Of a DNA stretch of 64,000 bases, positions 53,101 to 62,584 are shown piece by piece. Below the pieces are notes generated by a model. It was not told the origin of the DNA and ran no database searches. It worked only from the letters and a program-made list of their open reading frames with translations. Origin of the DNA: Opisthocomus hoazin (Eukaryota > Chordata > Aves > Opisthocomiformes > Opisthocomidae); NCBI RefSeq assembly GCF_030867145.1, contig NC_134429.1, positions 21,437,115-21,501,114 on the forward strand. The letters run 5' to 3'. The position numbers and the translations under genes were made by a program. The stretch's first letter is position 1. Each line of letters opens with the position of its first letter.

Positions 53101-56100
53101 GATGCCGGTGCCACCGCCGGTGAGACCGCGGCCACGGCGGCAGCGAGCCCCTCCGGCCCGCCAGGAGCCCGCCCTGCGGCAGGCTATTTTCAGCCGCCCG
53201 CACCGGCTGCGAGTTTGCTGCCTCGGCGGCGGGGAAGGTGTTGGCTGCTGGCACGGGTTGCGGCAGCCTGACGCAGGCATGGCAGCCGCTGGCAAGCGCC
53301 CACGGCCCCTCTGCAGATGCCCACCCTCCCCGGGAGCCCCCCAGGGCCGCCTTTCCCATCCTGACCTCTCACGCCCGCCGGCACACAGTGCTGGGTCCTC
53401 ACCGGCGGCACTTGTGCCACCGCTCACCCACCCCAGCCGGCTCCCGGGGCCGCCATGTCCCCCGTGGGGATGCAAACCCGTGGCAGCGAGCTGGGAGGCT
53501 GCGGCAGCGCGAGGGGCTCGGGGCGGCCGTGGTGGGCACCGCTGCAGCCCCGGCTGCCCATCGCCGCCCGGCCGCAGGCAGCGCCGCGTCCCGTCCCCGC
53601 CGCGCGGCCGCCCTCGCCGCTCCTTTCGCTCCCCGGCTCCCTCGCCGAGGCTTTGCTCCGCTGAAGTATGGCTTTGCCAGCGTCCCTGCTCCCCGTGCCA
53701 CAGACCCGCCGCAGACCCCGGGCGCCGGAGCGTGGTGTCGAGGCGGGGCACCATCCCAGCTCTCTCCGTAGCATCGCTGAGCGGGCGGCGGCGGCAGGGC
53801 CGGCGCGCAGAGCCCGCGCTGGGGCAGCGGGATGCTCTCCATGACGTACAGCGAGAGCCTGCGCAGCGTGGCCAGCCGGCACCCCCCGGAGTGGGGGCTG
53901 CCGCCGGCCCCCCGGCCAGCCGACGGGCTGGAGCTGCGGCGGCTGCGGGACGTGCGGGCGGCGGCGCGGGCGAAGACGCTGGAGGAGTTCCTGCGGACGC
54001 ACGGGCTCTCGCTGGCTGACAGCACCGCCCGTGCCACCGGCATGAAGTACAGGTGAGGCAGCGCCAGCGCCCGCCAACGCGGCCAGCGCGGCGAGGGCCA
54101 CGCGTGCCGGGGCCGAGGTGCGGGGACGGAGCAGGGGACGCTGCCGAGCGCTGGGAAAAGCCTGGCCTTGGCCGATTCCCCTGCGCGGCGCCGGGGCCGG
54201 GAGGAGCGTGCCCTCGGCAGGAGGGGCGAGCTCGGTGGCGCGTGCCGAGAGGCTGCGCGGGAGCCGCGCCGGGGCCTCGTGCGCGCCCGGTGATGCTCTC
54301 TGAGCTGCTCACCTGAGTTAGCTGGTGGGACGCCGGACGTGCGAACGCGCTCCGTGCGCTGAAAGGTCCGGTGGCGGGAGCAAGCGGCGGCAGAAACGCG
54401 GTGTCCGTCTGGCGAGCGTTGCTGGCAGAGCTGGCGCGCCATGAATTTTGCGTGCGGGTCCCGGGCACGGCGCGAGGCGTCTCGGGGTTTCAGCTGACTT
54501 TTGTCCTCTGCGTAACGGGGCCGTCGGCCACGGCTCCTCCGAGGGCACGCGGCTGGATGCCCCAGCGCGTCCCGTCCCGCGCTGCCCCGGCGTCACCGGT
54601 GGGGCGATGGGCCGGGCACCCCGATAACCCGGCTGGGGCCGGGGGTGGGGGGCTGGGGACGGCGGCTGTTCGCCCCTGAGAACATACAGGGGTGCCCCTC
54701 GCCCCCGCCCGCTGCGGCGAAGCCCCGGGGCCCAGCGGCTCTGCCGGCTCCTGCCGCGCTGCGGGTCGGGTTCCCCTGCGCCGCCATGACAGGGGTAGCA
54801 TTTCCACCGCGGCAGGAGCCCATCCAATATTCATGGGGCGGTTATTAATTGATGAGCAGAGCCTGGCCCAGGCGCCCCGGGCGATGCTCCCCTGGGGGGC
54901 ACCCGCTGCGGGACGGGGCCCGTGGGGATGAACCCCAGAATCCCTGAGGTCTCCTGCTCGGGGGGATAGGGATGCACCCCAGAATCCCCGGGGTCTCTCC
55001 TGCTTGGGGAGGGGGAGATGCACCTCAGAATCCCCGGGGTCTCTCCTGCTTGGGGAGGGGGAGATGCACCCCAGAATCCCCGGGGTCTCTCCTGCTCTGG
55101 AGGGAGGGAACGCACCCCGAAGTCCCCGGGGTCTTTGCTGCTCCGGGGGGGAGATGCACCCCATAAGTCCCTGGGGTCTCTCCTGGTCGGGGGGGGGGAT
55201 TCACCCCGAAGTTCCCGGGGTCTCTCCCGCTCCGGGGAGCTGCCCGCCCGCCCCCGGGATTACCGGGCTCGGGAGCTTCGCGCCGGGGGGAGCCGCGGAG
55301 GTTGCGAGGTTTCCCGTGCGGTCGCGGCCGAACACGCGTGATTCCCCCGCCAGCCCCCCCGCAGCGGAGGTGGGGAGGGGCCGTGGGAGCCAGGCGGACC
55401 CCCCCCCCCCCGCATCCCCGGTCCCGCCCCGGTCCCGGCCGGGCGCTGCCCGCCCCCGGAGCAGGGGGGGGGGGACCCGGCTCCCGCAGCTCCCCCCCCC
55501 CCGCGTCACGCCGGCGGGAGGAGCTCCCGGCGGGGCGGGGGGCTGCGGGGGGCTGCGGGGGGGCCCGGCAGCATGCAGGTCTCGTTCGCCTGCTCGGAGC
55601 CGAGCCTGAAGGGCCGCGGCGCGGAGGAGCGGCTGTCCCGGCAGAGCGCCGGCAGCCCCGGGCCCGGCTCCCGCGGCCGGTTCCGCGCCGTGGCCATGGT
55701 GGCCCGGAGCCTGGGGCAGCTCTCGGTGCAGAGCGGGCCCCCCCCCGGCGAGCCCGGCGGCCGGCACCCGGGGATGAAGCACCGGTAGGAGACGGGGCTG
55801 CTCCGAGCCGGGGGGGGTGGGCTTGGGGCTGGGGAGGGGCTGGGGGAGTCGGGGGGGGGGTCTGCACCTCCCGCATCCCCGGCTCCTGTCCTGCCCCGCA
55901 GCTCGCTCGGTGCTGGAAGTGCTGCCCGGGCGCCGTTCGCTCCGGGATGGGGGCTGGGGGGGGGGGCACTAAAATCTGGGGTGGGATCAGTGGGACCCCC
56001 AGTGCCTGCCGAGCCCCAGGGGGTCCGAGGGTCTGCACACACGAATCTGGGGGCTGCTGTGGCATCGCGACGGGGCTGCCGGAGAGTCGCTGCCCGGCGA

Positions 56101-59100
56101 AGCGTGCGGGCAGCTGTGAGCCAGGATTCGGCCCTCGGCCGCCCGCGGGGGGGCTGGAAACGAAGGGCAGCGTGCGCACGGTGAGCCCCCCCCAGCCAGC
56201 ACCCACTGGGTTACGCACCCCGCGGCCCTGGAGCTGGAGCGCAGTGCTGGGGGCTCCCCGGGGTGAGCATGCACCGGGGTGTGGGGCTGGGGGCTCCCCG
56301 GGGTGAGCATGCACCGGGGCGTGGGGCTGGGGGCTCCCCGGGGTGAGCATGCACCGGGGTGTGGGGCTGGGGGGTCCCCCGGGGTGAGCATGCACCTGGG
56401 CAGGGGGCTGGGGGCTCCCCGGGGTGAGCATGCACCGGGGTGTGGGGCTGGGGGGTCCCCCGGGGTGAGCATGCACCGGGGCACGGGGCTGGGGGCTCCC
56501 TGGGGTGAGCCAGGTCCCCTCACCCGGGCGCTGAGGGGGGGTCTGGGCCATCCCCCTCCGGCTCTGGGACGCTGAACCCTGGCAACAGCGGCGCTGGGGC
56601 CACGCGATGTAGGATCCGCCGGGTCCAGGGGTCCCGGGCGGTGGGTGACCGGCTCGGGGGTCCCGGACGGCGGCTGCGGGGAAGACGGTGGCACAGGGGG
56701 GACACTCGGTGCGACAAGGCGGGACGGGCAGGCCGTGGCGTGGTGCGGGGGGGGCCTGGCCCCCCGCTATCTGCCAGCGTCTGCGTTGTGCGACCGGGCG
56801 AGACGCGCTTGGGCGGCAAAGCCGGGAGCAGCGAGGTGCTGCCCGTGCCCCCCACCGCTCCCCCCCGCTGCGACCCCCGCCGCGGGGGCTTCGGCCTCGA
56901 GCAGCCTCTCCCGGCCACGCAACGCTCTAAAAATAACGCGGGGCCGGGGGGGAGCGCCCGCGCCTCCAGATGCCGGGCGGGAACGCGGCGGCGCGGAAGG
57001 ACGATGCCCCGGCTCGGGTCAGCCCGCGCGTCGCCGTCGGACCGCGGCCGCTCGCTGCCCGGCTCGCCGTGCCCGTGCCGCGGTGCCTCCCGGTTGCTAC
57101 GCGACACCCGCGCGGGCGAGCTGCCGCGGCTCACCTACACTTTATTTATTTTAACGCTCGTTTGTCGAGCCTTTGTCATTTTTAACGAGAAACTGGCTCT
57201 CCGTCAGCGCGGCGAAGGCGGCTGCCAGCCCGGCCCCCTTCCCGAAAGCTGTTCTGCGGCGCCTGGTGCCAGGGAGGCTCTCGGGACGCTCCCGAGCACC
57301 CTCTCCCCGTGCCGCGCTGCAGAGGACGGGCACAGCTCGTGCTACGCGTGGGGTGCTCCGGGCCTGGCCGCCGGCGTGCCCCTGCCCCGTCGCCCCGTGC
57401 CGGTGGTGCTGCCGGGGAAGCCGGGCACCCTGGCCGCACCGCGGGAGCCGCTTGAACCGGGCCACTGCCCTGTGCCGCTCTCGATGCCCCTCCCGGCACG
57501 GCAGCGGGTCCGCGCGCGGGGAGCGGCATCGCTGCGCCGGCGCTGGGCACGCCTGGCCGGGACACTTTGTCACCGGTCACGGGGGGACACGCTGCGGGAC
57601 CCTCCCAGGCAGGCACGGGCACGGGGACAGGCGCAGGGACTGCCACCACACGTCCCAGCCCAGGCGGGCGGCACGCGGCCGCAGGGGACGGCGTCCGGGG
57701 GCTTTCTGGCAGCTTCGCTGAGCGGTCTCTGTCTTCCAGGAACCTCGGGAAGTCCGGGCTGCGCGTGTCCTGCCTGGGGCTGGGTAAGTGCCGGGGCTCG
57801 CTGCGGCCCTTCCCGCGGCTGCGCCCGCGTCCCCGGCTGCGCCCGCGTCCCCGGCGACGCTTGGCGGAGGGGAGGAAGGGGTTTGCCTCCGGCGCGCGGC
57901 GGGTTCGAGACACGGCCCGCAAGTTGTCAAATCGTTTTCTCTTCTCCTCGGCCGACGCGATAGGAAGCGACCGGGCTGCGCCGGCAGCGCCGTGCCGCAC
58001 GCGGCAGGGCCAACCGCGGCCGCCACGTGCCGGGGCTGCGCGGGGGAGCTGGGCTGGGCGCCGGGGGCTGGGGGGGGGGGGCATTCGGTGCCCACCACGC
58101 TGACTTACCCCGCGCGCACCCTCTCTCGTCCGCAGGGACATGGGTGACTTTTGGAGGGCAAATCACGGACGAGGTAAGGCTGGCGCGCAGACCCTCCCCG
58201 GCCTTTCCCGAGCGAAGCGGGGAGGGCACGGGGCCGGCAGAGCCACGGGTGCTGTCTCGGTGCACGAGGCGTGCACCAGCGCCTGTCAGCTCTCAGCCGC
58301 CCCCCTCGCCGACCCCCCCGCTCTCCCCTCGCAGATGGCGGAGCAGCTGATGACTTTAGCCTACGACAACGGCATTAATCTCTTCGACACAGCAGAAGTC
58401 TACGCCGCCGGCAAGTACGTACCCTGCTTCGGCGGCGGCATGCGGGGTCTCGCCCTTCGCCCCGGCCTCTGGCACCCCCGAGCTGCGGCAGCGCTGGGGG
58501 TCTCCCGGGTTTGGGGGCTGCCAGGATGGGGCTGCGAGCGCTTGCTTGGGGGGCGATGGCTCGTGCGGCCCCGCGCTGCCCGTGCCACACAGCTTCTCCC
58601 GCCGAAGCATTTCATCTCCGTAGCCGGCAGCTGGTGTCCCCTTCTCTTGTAGGGCCGAGGTGGTGCTGGGGAACATCATCAAGAAGAAGGGGTGGAGGTA
58701 AGCCGGAGCCCACTCCGGTGCGGCAGAGCCGGTCGCCGTGGTGCGATGCGCCGGGGAAAGCCGGCAGAGCAGCCCCGGGCGTGGGCAGGGAGCGCGGGGT
58801 TCGCGGGTGCCGCCGGCGGTGACTCCCTCCGTCTCCCTGCAGACGCTCCAGCCTGGTCATCACCACCAAGATCTTCTGGGGAGGAAAGTAGGTAGCGTGC
58901 CCGCCCCGCGGCAGAGCGGCCGGAGCGCGCCGGGCTCTCACCACCGATCCTTTCTCAGGGCCGAGACGGAGAGGGGCCTGTCCCGAAAGCACATCATAGA
59001 AGGTAGGGAGGCTTGCCGGGCGCTGCGGCCCCGGTGCCAGGCTGCGGCCGCCGCGGCTGCCAAGCGGCCGGCAGCACAGAGCCTGACGGTCCCGCCGGTG

Positions 59101-61851
59101 CGGCAGGGCTGAAGGCGTCGCTGGAGCGGCTGCAGCTGGAGTACGTGGACGTGGTGTTTGCCAACCGGCCGGACCCCAACACGCCGATGGAAGGTGGGTG
59201 CCGCGCCGCGGGGCCGCGCTCCTCCCTGCCGCCTTCAGTCGCCATCGCAGTTGGTTTGCGCCAGGTTTTTATTTCAAGGGTGTTTTCCCTTCCTGAGCAG
59301 AAACCGCTCCTCTGCTGCCACGGTTAAGCCCCTGCCACGGTTAAGCCCCTGCCACCCCCAGCCCGGCACCGGGACCACCCTCGGGTCGTGGTGGGCGCGG
59401 GTTGGTGCCATGGCGGGGGGTCTCTGCCCCGTCCCAGTGAGCTGCTCGCTCCGCTCCGCCGGCAGCAGCCGACTTTGCGCTCTCTAAATCTCTCTTTTAT
59501 CACCAGGGGACCCATTTAGTTCCTCCAAGTCCAGGACTTTCATCGTAGAAGGTACTCCCTGCCCGCACTCTGCCCGCCGGCCGCCTGTGTCCCAGCGGCA
59601 TTTCCTGGGGCAGAGCCCCCCCTCCTCCGTGATTTCCATCCCTGCCCCAGCAAACCCCGCCATGAAGTGCACAGGCAGCGGCAGCACAACACAAACACAC
59701 CCTGCCCCTTCAGATCAAGTCAAGGGGGAAAAAGCGAAGCGCTGGCGGCTCCCCGGCCCCGCCATCCCACCGCCGCGCCGCGCCGGGGACCGCGGCAGGG
59801 TCCCTCCGCGCCGGGGCAAAGCGCATGCTCCGGCGCCGAGCCTCGCGCCCCTTGCTGTCCCCACTGCCCGCCTTTGGCTGCAGAGCGCGCCTTGGCTTGG
59901 CCCAGCTCGCATGGCTCGGGGCCGGCTCCCCCGAGACCCCGCGCCGGCTCCCCCGAGACCCCCACGCCCGCCTCCTGGGTCTGGGCATGGGGACGATGCT
60001 TCAGGTCCCTCGCCCTGCCGCGGTGCCGGCGCGGGAGCCCCGTGGGGCCGGGGCCAGGAGCCTCGGGCTGCTCTCTGTGCCGGGAGAGCCCTGGCATCGC
60101 TGGTGGCATGTCAGGGTCGGCCGTGGTCCCCGGCATGTCCCAAGCGGCTGCTCCCTCGGTCCCCGTCCCGCTTCTCTGAAAGCAGCCTCCGGACGCAGCC
60201 GCGCTCCTGCCTGGCCCTCGGCGCTGGGGAGGGGGATGCTCGGCAGCCGTCGGCGCGGCGCGAGCCCCCTCCTGCCAGTGCAGCACCCCGCTAACGCCCG
60301 CCTGCCACTCTCCCCTTCCCTCCCGGCAGAGACGGTGCGAGCCATGACCCACGTCATCAACCAGGGGATGGCCATGTACTGGGGGACCTCGCGCTGGAGC
60401 TCCATGGAGATCATGGTAGGGGCCCGGGGGCGGCCGCGGCGGAGCAGCCCTGGTGCTGCCAGTGACGCTGATGGGATCAGACAGCGCCGGCGGGAGCCGA
60501 GCGCCTGCCGGGGCCCTGGAGCCTGCACGGCTGCTCGGGGCTGGGCCGGGGGGCTCGGGGCAGCGGGCGCTGAGGCTCCGGGCTCTTGGCAGGAGGCGTA
60601 CTCGGTGGCCCGGCAGTTCAACCTGATCCCGCCGATCTGCGAGCAGGCCGAGTACCACATGTTCCAGCGGGAGAAGGTGGAGGTGCAGCTCCCCGAGCTC
60701 TTCCACAAGATAGGTACAGCGGCGGGGGTCCGGCCCCCCCTCGCACGGCGCGGGTCCCCGTGACGGCAGCATCACCCCCCGCTCTGCTTTGCCCCCAGGC
60801 GTAGGAGCCATGACCTGGTCCCCGCTGGCCTGCGGCATCGTCTCGGGGAAGTACGACGGGGGGATCCCCCCCTACTCCCGCGCCTCGCTGAAGGTGAGCC
60901 TGGCTGGGGGGGGGGGGGTCGCAACGGGAGGGCAGAGCCGGGGGAGCGGGGCCAGGGGCGTCACAAGGTCCCTGTGGGAGCAGGAGGTCCAAAAGCCACG
61001 ACCCGGGGAGTGTGGGGACGCCCTGCCTGCCCGCGGTCGCGGTACCCCGCAGCGTGACAGCCCCCCGCCCCGCAGGGATACCAGTGGCTGAAGGACAAGA
61101 TCCTGAGCGAGGAGGGCCGGCGGCAGCAGGCGAAGCTGAAGGAGCTGCAGGCCATTGCCGAGCGCCTGGGCTGCACCCTGCCCCAGCTCGCCATCGGTAA
61201 GGGGCCGGGGGGCCGGGGGGGACGCGGGGGGCGGCCGGGCCACGCTCAGGCTCTGCCCTTCCTCCTGCCCCAGCCTGGTGCCTGCGCAACGAGGGCGTCA
61301 GCTCCGTCCTGCTGGGTGCCTCCAACGCCGACCAGCTGATGGAGAACATCGGAGCAATACAGGTCAGCGCGCCGCGCCGGCAGCCGGGGGGGCTGCGCCG
61401 CAGGGACGCGAGCGGACCCCGCTCACGGGGCTGCAACGGGGCCGTGCGTGCCCACGCGGGGTTCACTGCCGCCGCAGTGCTCCCGCGCGCTCCCGCAGCG
61501 CCCAGCCCTGCAACGCGCGCTGCGCCGTGCAGGAAAAGGAGGTCGCGAACCTGGCTCGAAGCAAAGATGATGGGTTTTTGCCTGATGCGAAGCCGAGCGG
61601 CGGAGGAGGCAGGGGATGAGCCCAGCCTCGGCTTTCCGTAACTGGGTCAACTCTGCCGGCAAACTGGGGCTTGTCGCGTCGAGGTGGCGGGGTGGAGGCG
61701 GTGAGCGCGGCGCGGCTGCGGCACGACCGCGACTCCCAACGGCGTGCCCTGTCCCCCGCAGGTCCTTCCCAAGCTGTCGTCTTCCATCGTCCACGAGATC
61801 GATAGCATCCTGGGCAACAAACCCTACAGCAAGAAGGACTACAGATCCTAA
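50079..61851 (+). CDS. KCNAB2: KCNAB2, voltage-gated K+ channel beta-2 subunit (whole coding span)
   Basis: Kv-beta-2 is a cytoplasmic aldo-keto reductase-fold protein that binds NADPH and docks as a tetramer on the T1 domain of Kv1 channels. It promotes their assembly, surface and axonal delivery. Fifteen exons on the + strand join in frame to 1,104 nt, exactly 367 residues plus TAA, the mammalian length. The AKR catalytic residues are present: Asp85 and Tyr90 in [13 protein letters not shown], Lys118 in [11 protein letters not shown] and Asn158 in VFANRPDPN. The core differs from the human protein as I recall it at only a handful of sites. Two other first exons (53,832 and 55,573) share phase with exon 3 and give products of about 401 and 398 residues. 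Skipping the 42-nt exon 2 gives a 353-residue form, and a 45-nt microexon at 59,507 can add 15 residues. The gene sits head to head with NPHP4, as in human 1p36. Confidence 0.98.
50483..50524 (+). CDS. KCNAB2: KCNAB2 exon 2 (42 nt, skippable)
   Basis: Residues about 26-40, [14 protein letters not shown]. It has the length of the human exon whose omission makes the 14-residue shorter isoform, and skipping it keeps the frame. Acceptor ggaag is weak, preceded by a pyrimidine-rich tract. Confidence 0.93.
50684..50778. repeat. Outlier copy of minisatellite A
   Basis: A ggatgc-rich segment (gatgcgggatgcggacggg, then ggagggatgcaggatgc and ggggatgcctgccgggatgtg) shares its words with the array at 47,885-48,655. 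It is separated from it by about 2 kb and a KCNAB2 exon pair. Confidence 0.8.
53832..54052 (+). CDS. KCNAB2: KCNAB2 alternative first exon, Kv-beta-1.3-like N-terminus
   Basis: An ATG opens 73 codons plus 2 nt, ending ATGMKYR at donor TACAG|GTGAGG. The phase joins exon 3 to read MKYRNLGKSG, as in Kv-beta-1 and Kv-beta-3. The stretch [12 protein letters not shown] resembles the Kv-beta-1.3 end (EKFLRVHGISL). The first part, [21 protein letters not shown] do not recognise from a characterised beta subunit. The product would be about 401 residues. Its promoter would lie in the GC-rich sequence just upstream. Confidence 0.82.
54918..55250. repeat. Minisatellite C, about 44-46 bp units, 7 copies
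   Basis: Repeats of a unit reading accccagaatccccggggtc then tctcctgctcggggagg and ggagatgc, with increasing divergence to the right. It ends about 320 bp upstream of the alternative start at 55,573. It is unrelated in sequence to minisatellites A, B and D. Confidence 0.92.
55573..55784 (+). CDS. KCNAB2: KCNAB2 alternative first exon, Kv-beta-1.1-like inactivation-ball N-terminus
   Basis: An ATG opens 70 codons plus 2 nt, starting [20 protein letters not shown] and continuing [12 protein letters not shown], then PGMKHR at donor CCG|GTAGGA. This mirrors Kv-beta-1.1 (MQVSIACTEHNLKSR, then FRTVAIIARSLG and TGMKYR) and keeps the Cys at position 7 that in Kv-beta-1.1 is needed for redox-sensitive fast inactivation. 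The phase matches exon 3, giving about 398 residues. The GC-rich flanks are consistent with a separate promoter. Confidence 0.87.
56239..56512. repeat. Minisatellite D, about 40 bp units, 7 copies
   Basis: Units read gggggctccccggggtgagc then atgcaccggggtgtggggct, with single-base differences between copies. Each carries GGGGTGAGC, a splice-donor-like word on the KCNAB2 strand. It begins about 450 bp downstream of the Kv-beta-1.1-like first exon. Confidence 0.95.
57740..57783 (+). CDS. KCNAB2: KCNAB2 exon 3 (first common exon)
   Basis: 44 nt, residues about 40-55, [14 protein letters not shown]. Begins the AKR core, and all alternative N-termini join here. Acceptor gtcttccag, donor CTGG|GTAAGT. 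Confidence 0.97.
58136..58173 (+). CDS. KCNAB2: KCNAB2 exon 4
   Basis: 38 nt, residues about 55-67, [18 protein letters not shown]-pocket region of the barrel. Acceptor tccgcag, donor GAG|GTAAGG. Confidence 0.97.
58335..58414 (+). CDS. KCNAB2: KCNAB2 exon 5
   Basis: 80 nt, residues 68-94, [20 protein letters not shown] then EVYAAGK. Carries catalytic Asp85 and Tyr90. Donor GCAA|GTACGT. Confidence 0.98.
58653..58697 (+). CDS. KCNAB2: KCNAB2 exon 6
   Basis: 45 nt, residues about 94-109, [15 protein letters not shown]. Acceptor ctcttgtag, donor GGAG|GTAAGC. Confidence 0.97.
58843..58887 (+). CDS. KCNAB2: KCNAB2 exon 7
   Basis: 45 nt, residues about 109-124, [15 protein letters not shown]. Carries catalytic Lys118. 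Donor GGAAA|GTAGGT-type, phase 2. Confidence 0.97.
58959..59002 (+). CDS. KCNAB2: KCNAB2 exon 8
   Basis: 44 nt, residues about 124-139, [15 protein letters not shown]. The preceding intron is only 71 nt. Donor GAAG|GTAGGG. Confidence 0.97.
59107..59193 (+). CDS. KCNAB2: KCNAB2 exon 9
   Basis: 87 nt, residues about 139-168, [20 protein letters not shown] then PDPNTPME. Contains Asn158. Donor GAAG|GTGGGT. Confidence 0.97.
59507..59551 (+). CDS. KCNAB2: KCNAB2 optional 45-nt microexon
   Basis: Flanked by acceptor tctcttttatcaccag and donor GAAG|GTACTC. It starts and ends in the same phase as its neighbours and adds [15 protein letters not shown] between Met-Glu at 168 and the following Thr-Val. 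A Ser-rich 15-residue insert of this type is, as I recall, present in some annotated mammalian KCNAB2 isoforms. It would fall on the barrel just after the catalytic Asn158 strand. Confidence 0.85.
60330..60415 (+). CDS. KCNAB2: KCNAB2 exon 10 (constitutive)
   Basis: 86 nt, residues about 168-196, [20 protein letters not shown] then SRWSSMEIM. Residues of the NADPH-binding WGTSRWS loop. Donor ATG|GTAGGG. Confidence 0.97.
60593..60713 (+). CDS. KCNAB2: KCNAB2 exon 11
   Basis: 121 nt, residues about 197-237, [20 protein letters not shown], then the [16 protein letters not shown] segment. The Gln and Glu of ICEQAE contact the cofactor in the family. Donor ATAG|GTACAG. Confidence 0.97.
60799..60893 (+). 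CDS. KCNAB2: KCNAB2 exon 12
   Basis: 95 nt, residues about 237-268, [20 protein letters not shown] then [11 protein letters not shown]. The cofactor phosphate-binding loop [12 protein letters not shown] is intact. Donor AAG|GTGAGC. Confidence 0.97.
61076..61196 (+). CDS. KCNAB2: KCNAB2 exon 13
   Basis: 121 nt, residues about 269-309, [20 protein letters not shown], then [18 protein letters not shown]. Donor ATCG|GTAAGG. Confidence 0.97.
61274..61362 (+). CDS. KCNAB2: KCNAB2 exon 14
   Basis: 89 nt, residues about 309-338, [20 protein letters not shown] then [10 protein letters not shown]. Contains the cofactor adenine-side residues of the AKR fold. Donor CAG|GTCAGC. Confidence 0.97.
61762..61851 (+). 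CDS. KCNAB2: KCNAB2 exon 15 (last coding)
   Basis: 87 coding nt plus TAA, residues 339-367, [20 protein letters not shown] then PYSKKDYRS, the canonical Kv-beta C-terminus. Acceptor gtcccccgcag. Confidence 0.98.
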   Translation, partial: VLPKLSSSIVHEIDSILGNKPYSKKDYRS

Positions 61852-62584
61852 GCGCGCGCCCAGGCGCGCCGCGCGGCCCCCGCCGCCCGTTCGCTTGCTT
61901 ACGCTTCGTTGGAGCCAAGTGGAGAGCGTGGTCTGCGCCGGAGCCGGCGCTCCCGCCCGTCGTGCCGCGCCTGCCTGGCGGGGCTCGGGAGCGAAGGGGC
62001 AGCTGCCGGCGGCGAGCGCGCGAGGGCAAGCACCGAGCTGCCCGGCCGCCCTGCCCGAAGCCGCCGCGGGTGCCGCCGGCGCGGCGTGGGGACCCGTTGC
62101 ATGCGTCGGTGCCGCCCGGCGTCGGAGGCGGTGGGCGTGCGAGCGGGTGCTGTACGCCACGCGGCCGACAACACGAAGCTGTTCCCCAGGCTGCGCCCGG
62201 CCCTCAGCTCGGCACCACGGGGGCTGCGGGAGGGTCCGGGGGTGTGCGTGGGCGCGTGTACCCGGAGCCACGCGCCCGCCCGTGCGGCTGAGCGCACAGC
62301 TGGGAGCCGCTGCGCAGGCGCGAGGGTCCGTGCCCACGTCCCTGCAGCGGTGGTCCCACACGGACGCGTCGCTGCACGCGCACCCACCAGCTGCGGTGCG
62401 TCTGCCCCCGCCGCCGCTGCGCGGGGCCACGCAGAGCTGTCTGTCCCTGCCGTCCCACCCACCCTGACGCAGGCACCAACCCCTCTCTCTGTAGATACAC
62501 GCGTGTAGGTAGGTGTGCACGCGTCTGTAACGTGTATACAGACAGATGCAGCCCTGTGTCTGTCTGTGCAGACACACAGCTCTG

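Larger units (their letters stand above)
50525..57739 (+). other. KCNAB2: KCNAB2 long 5' intron with alternative first exons
   Basis: 7.2 kb between exon 2 and common exon 3. It holds a short outlier of minisatellite A, two alternative first exons and minisatellites C and D. The rest is GC-rich sequence without recognised function, including three 17-bp repeats (cgtgggacctggccccc) near 51,518-51,560. Confidence 0.8.

Noticed and set aside
59316-59355. 19-bp direct duplication (cacggttaagcccctgc) as a regulatory element
   Set aside because: Two adjacent copies only, in an intron, with no motif of known function. Treated as random slippage.
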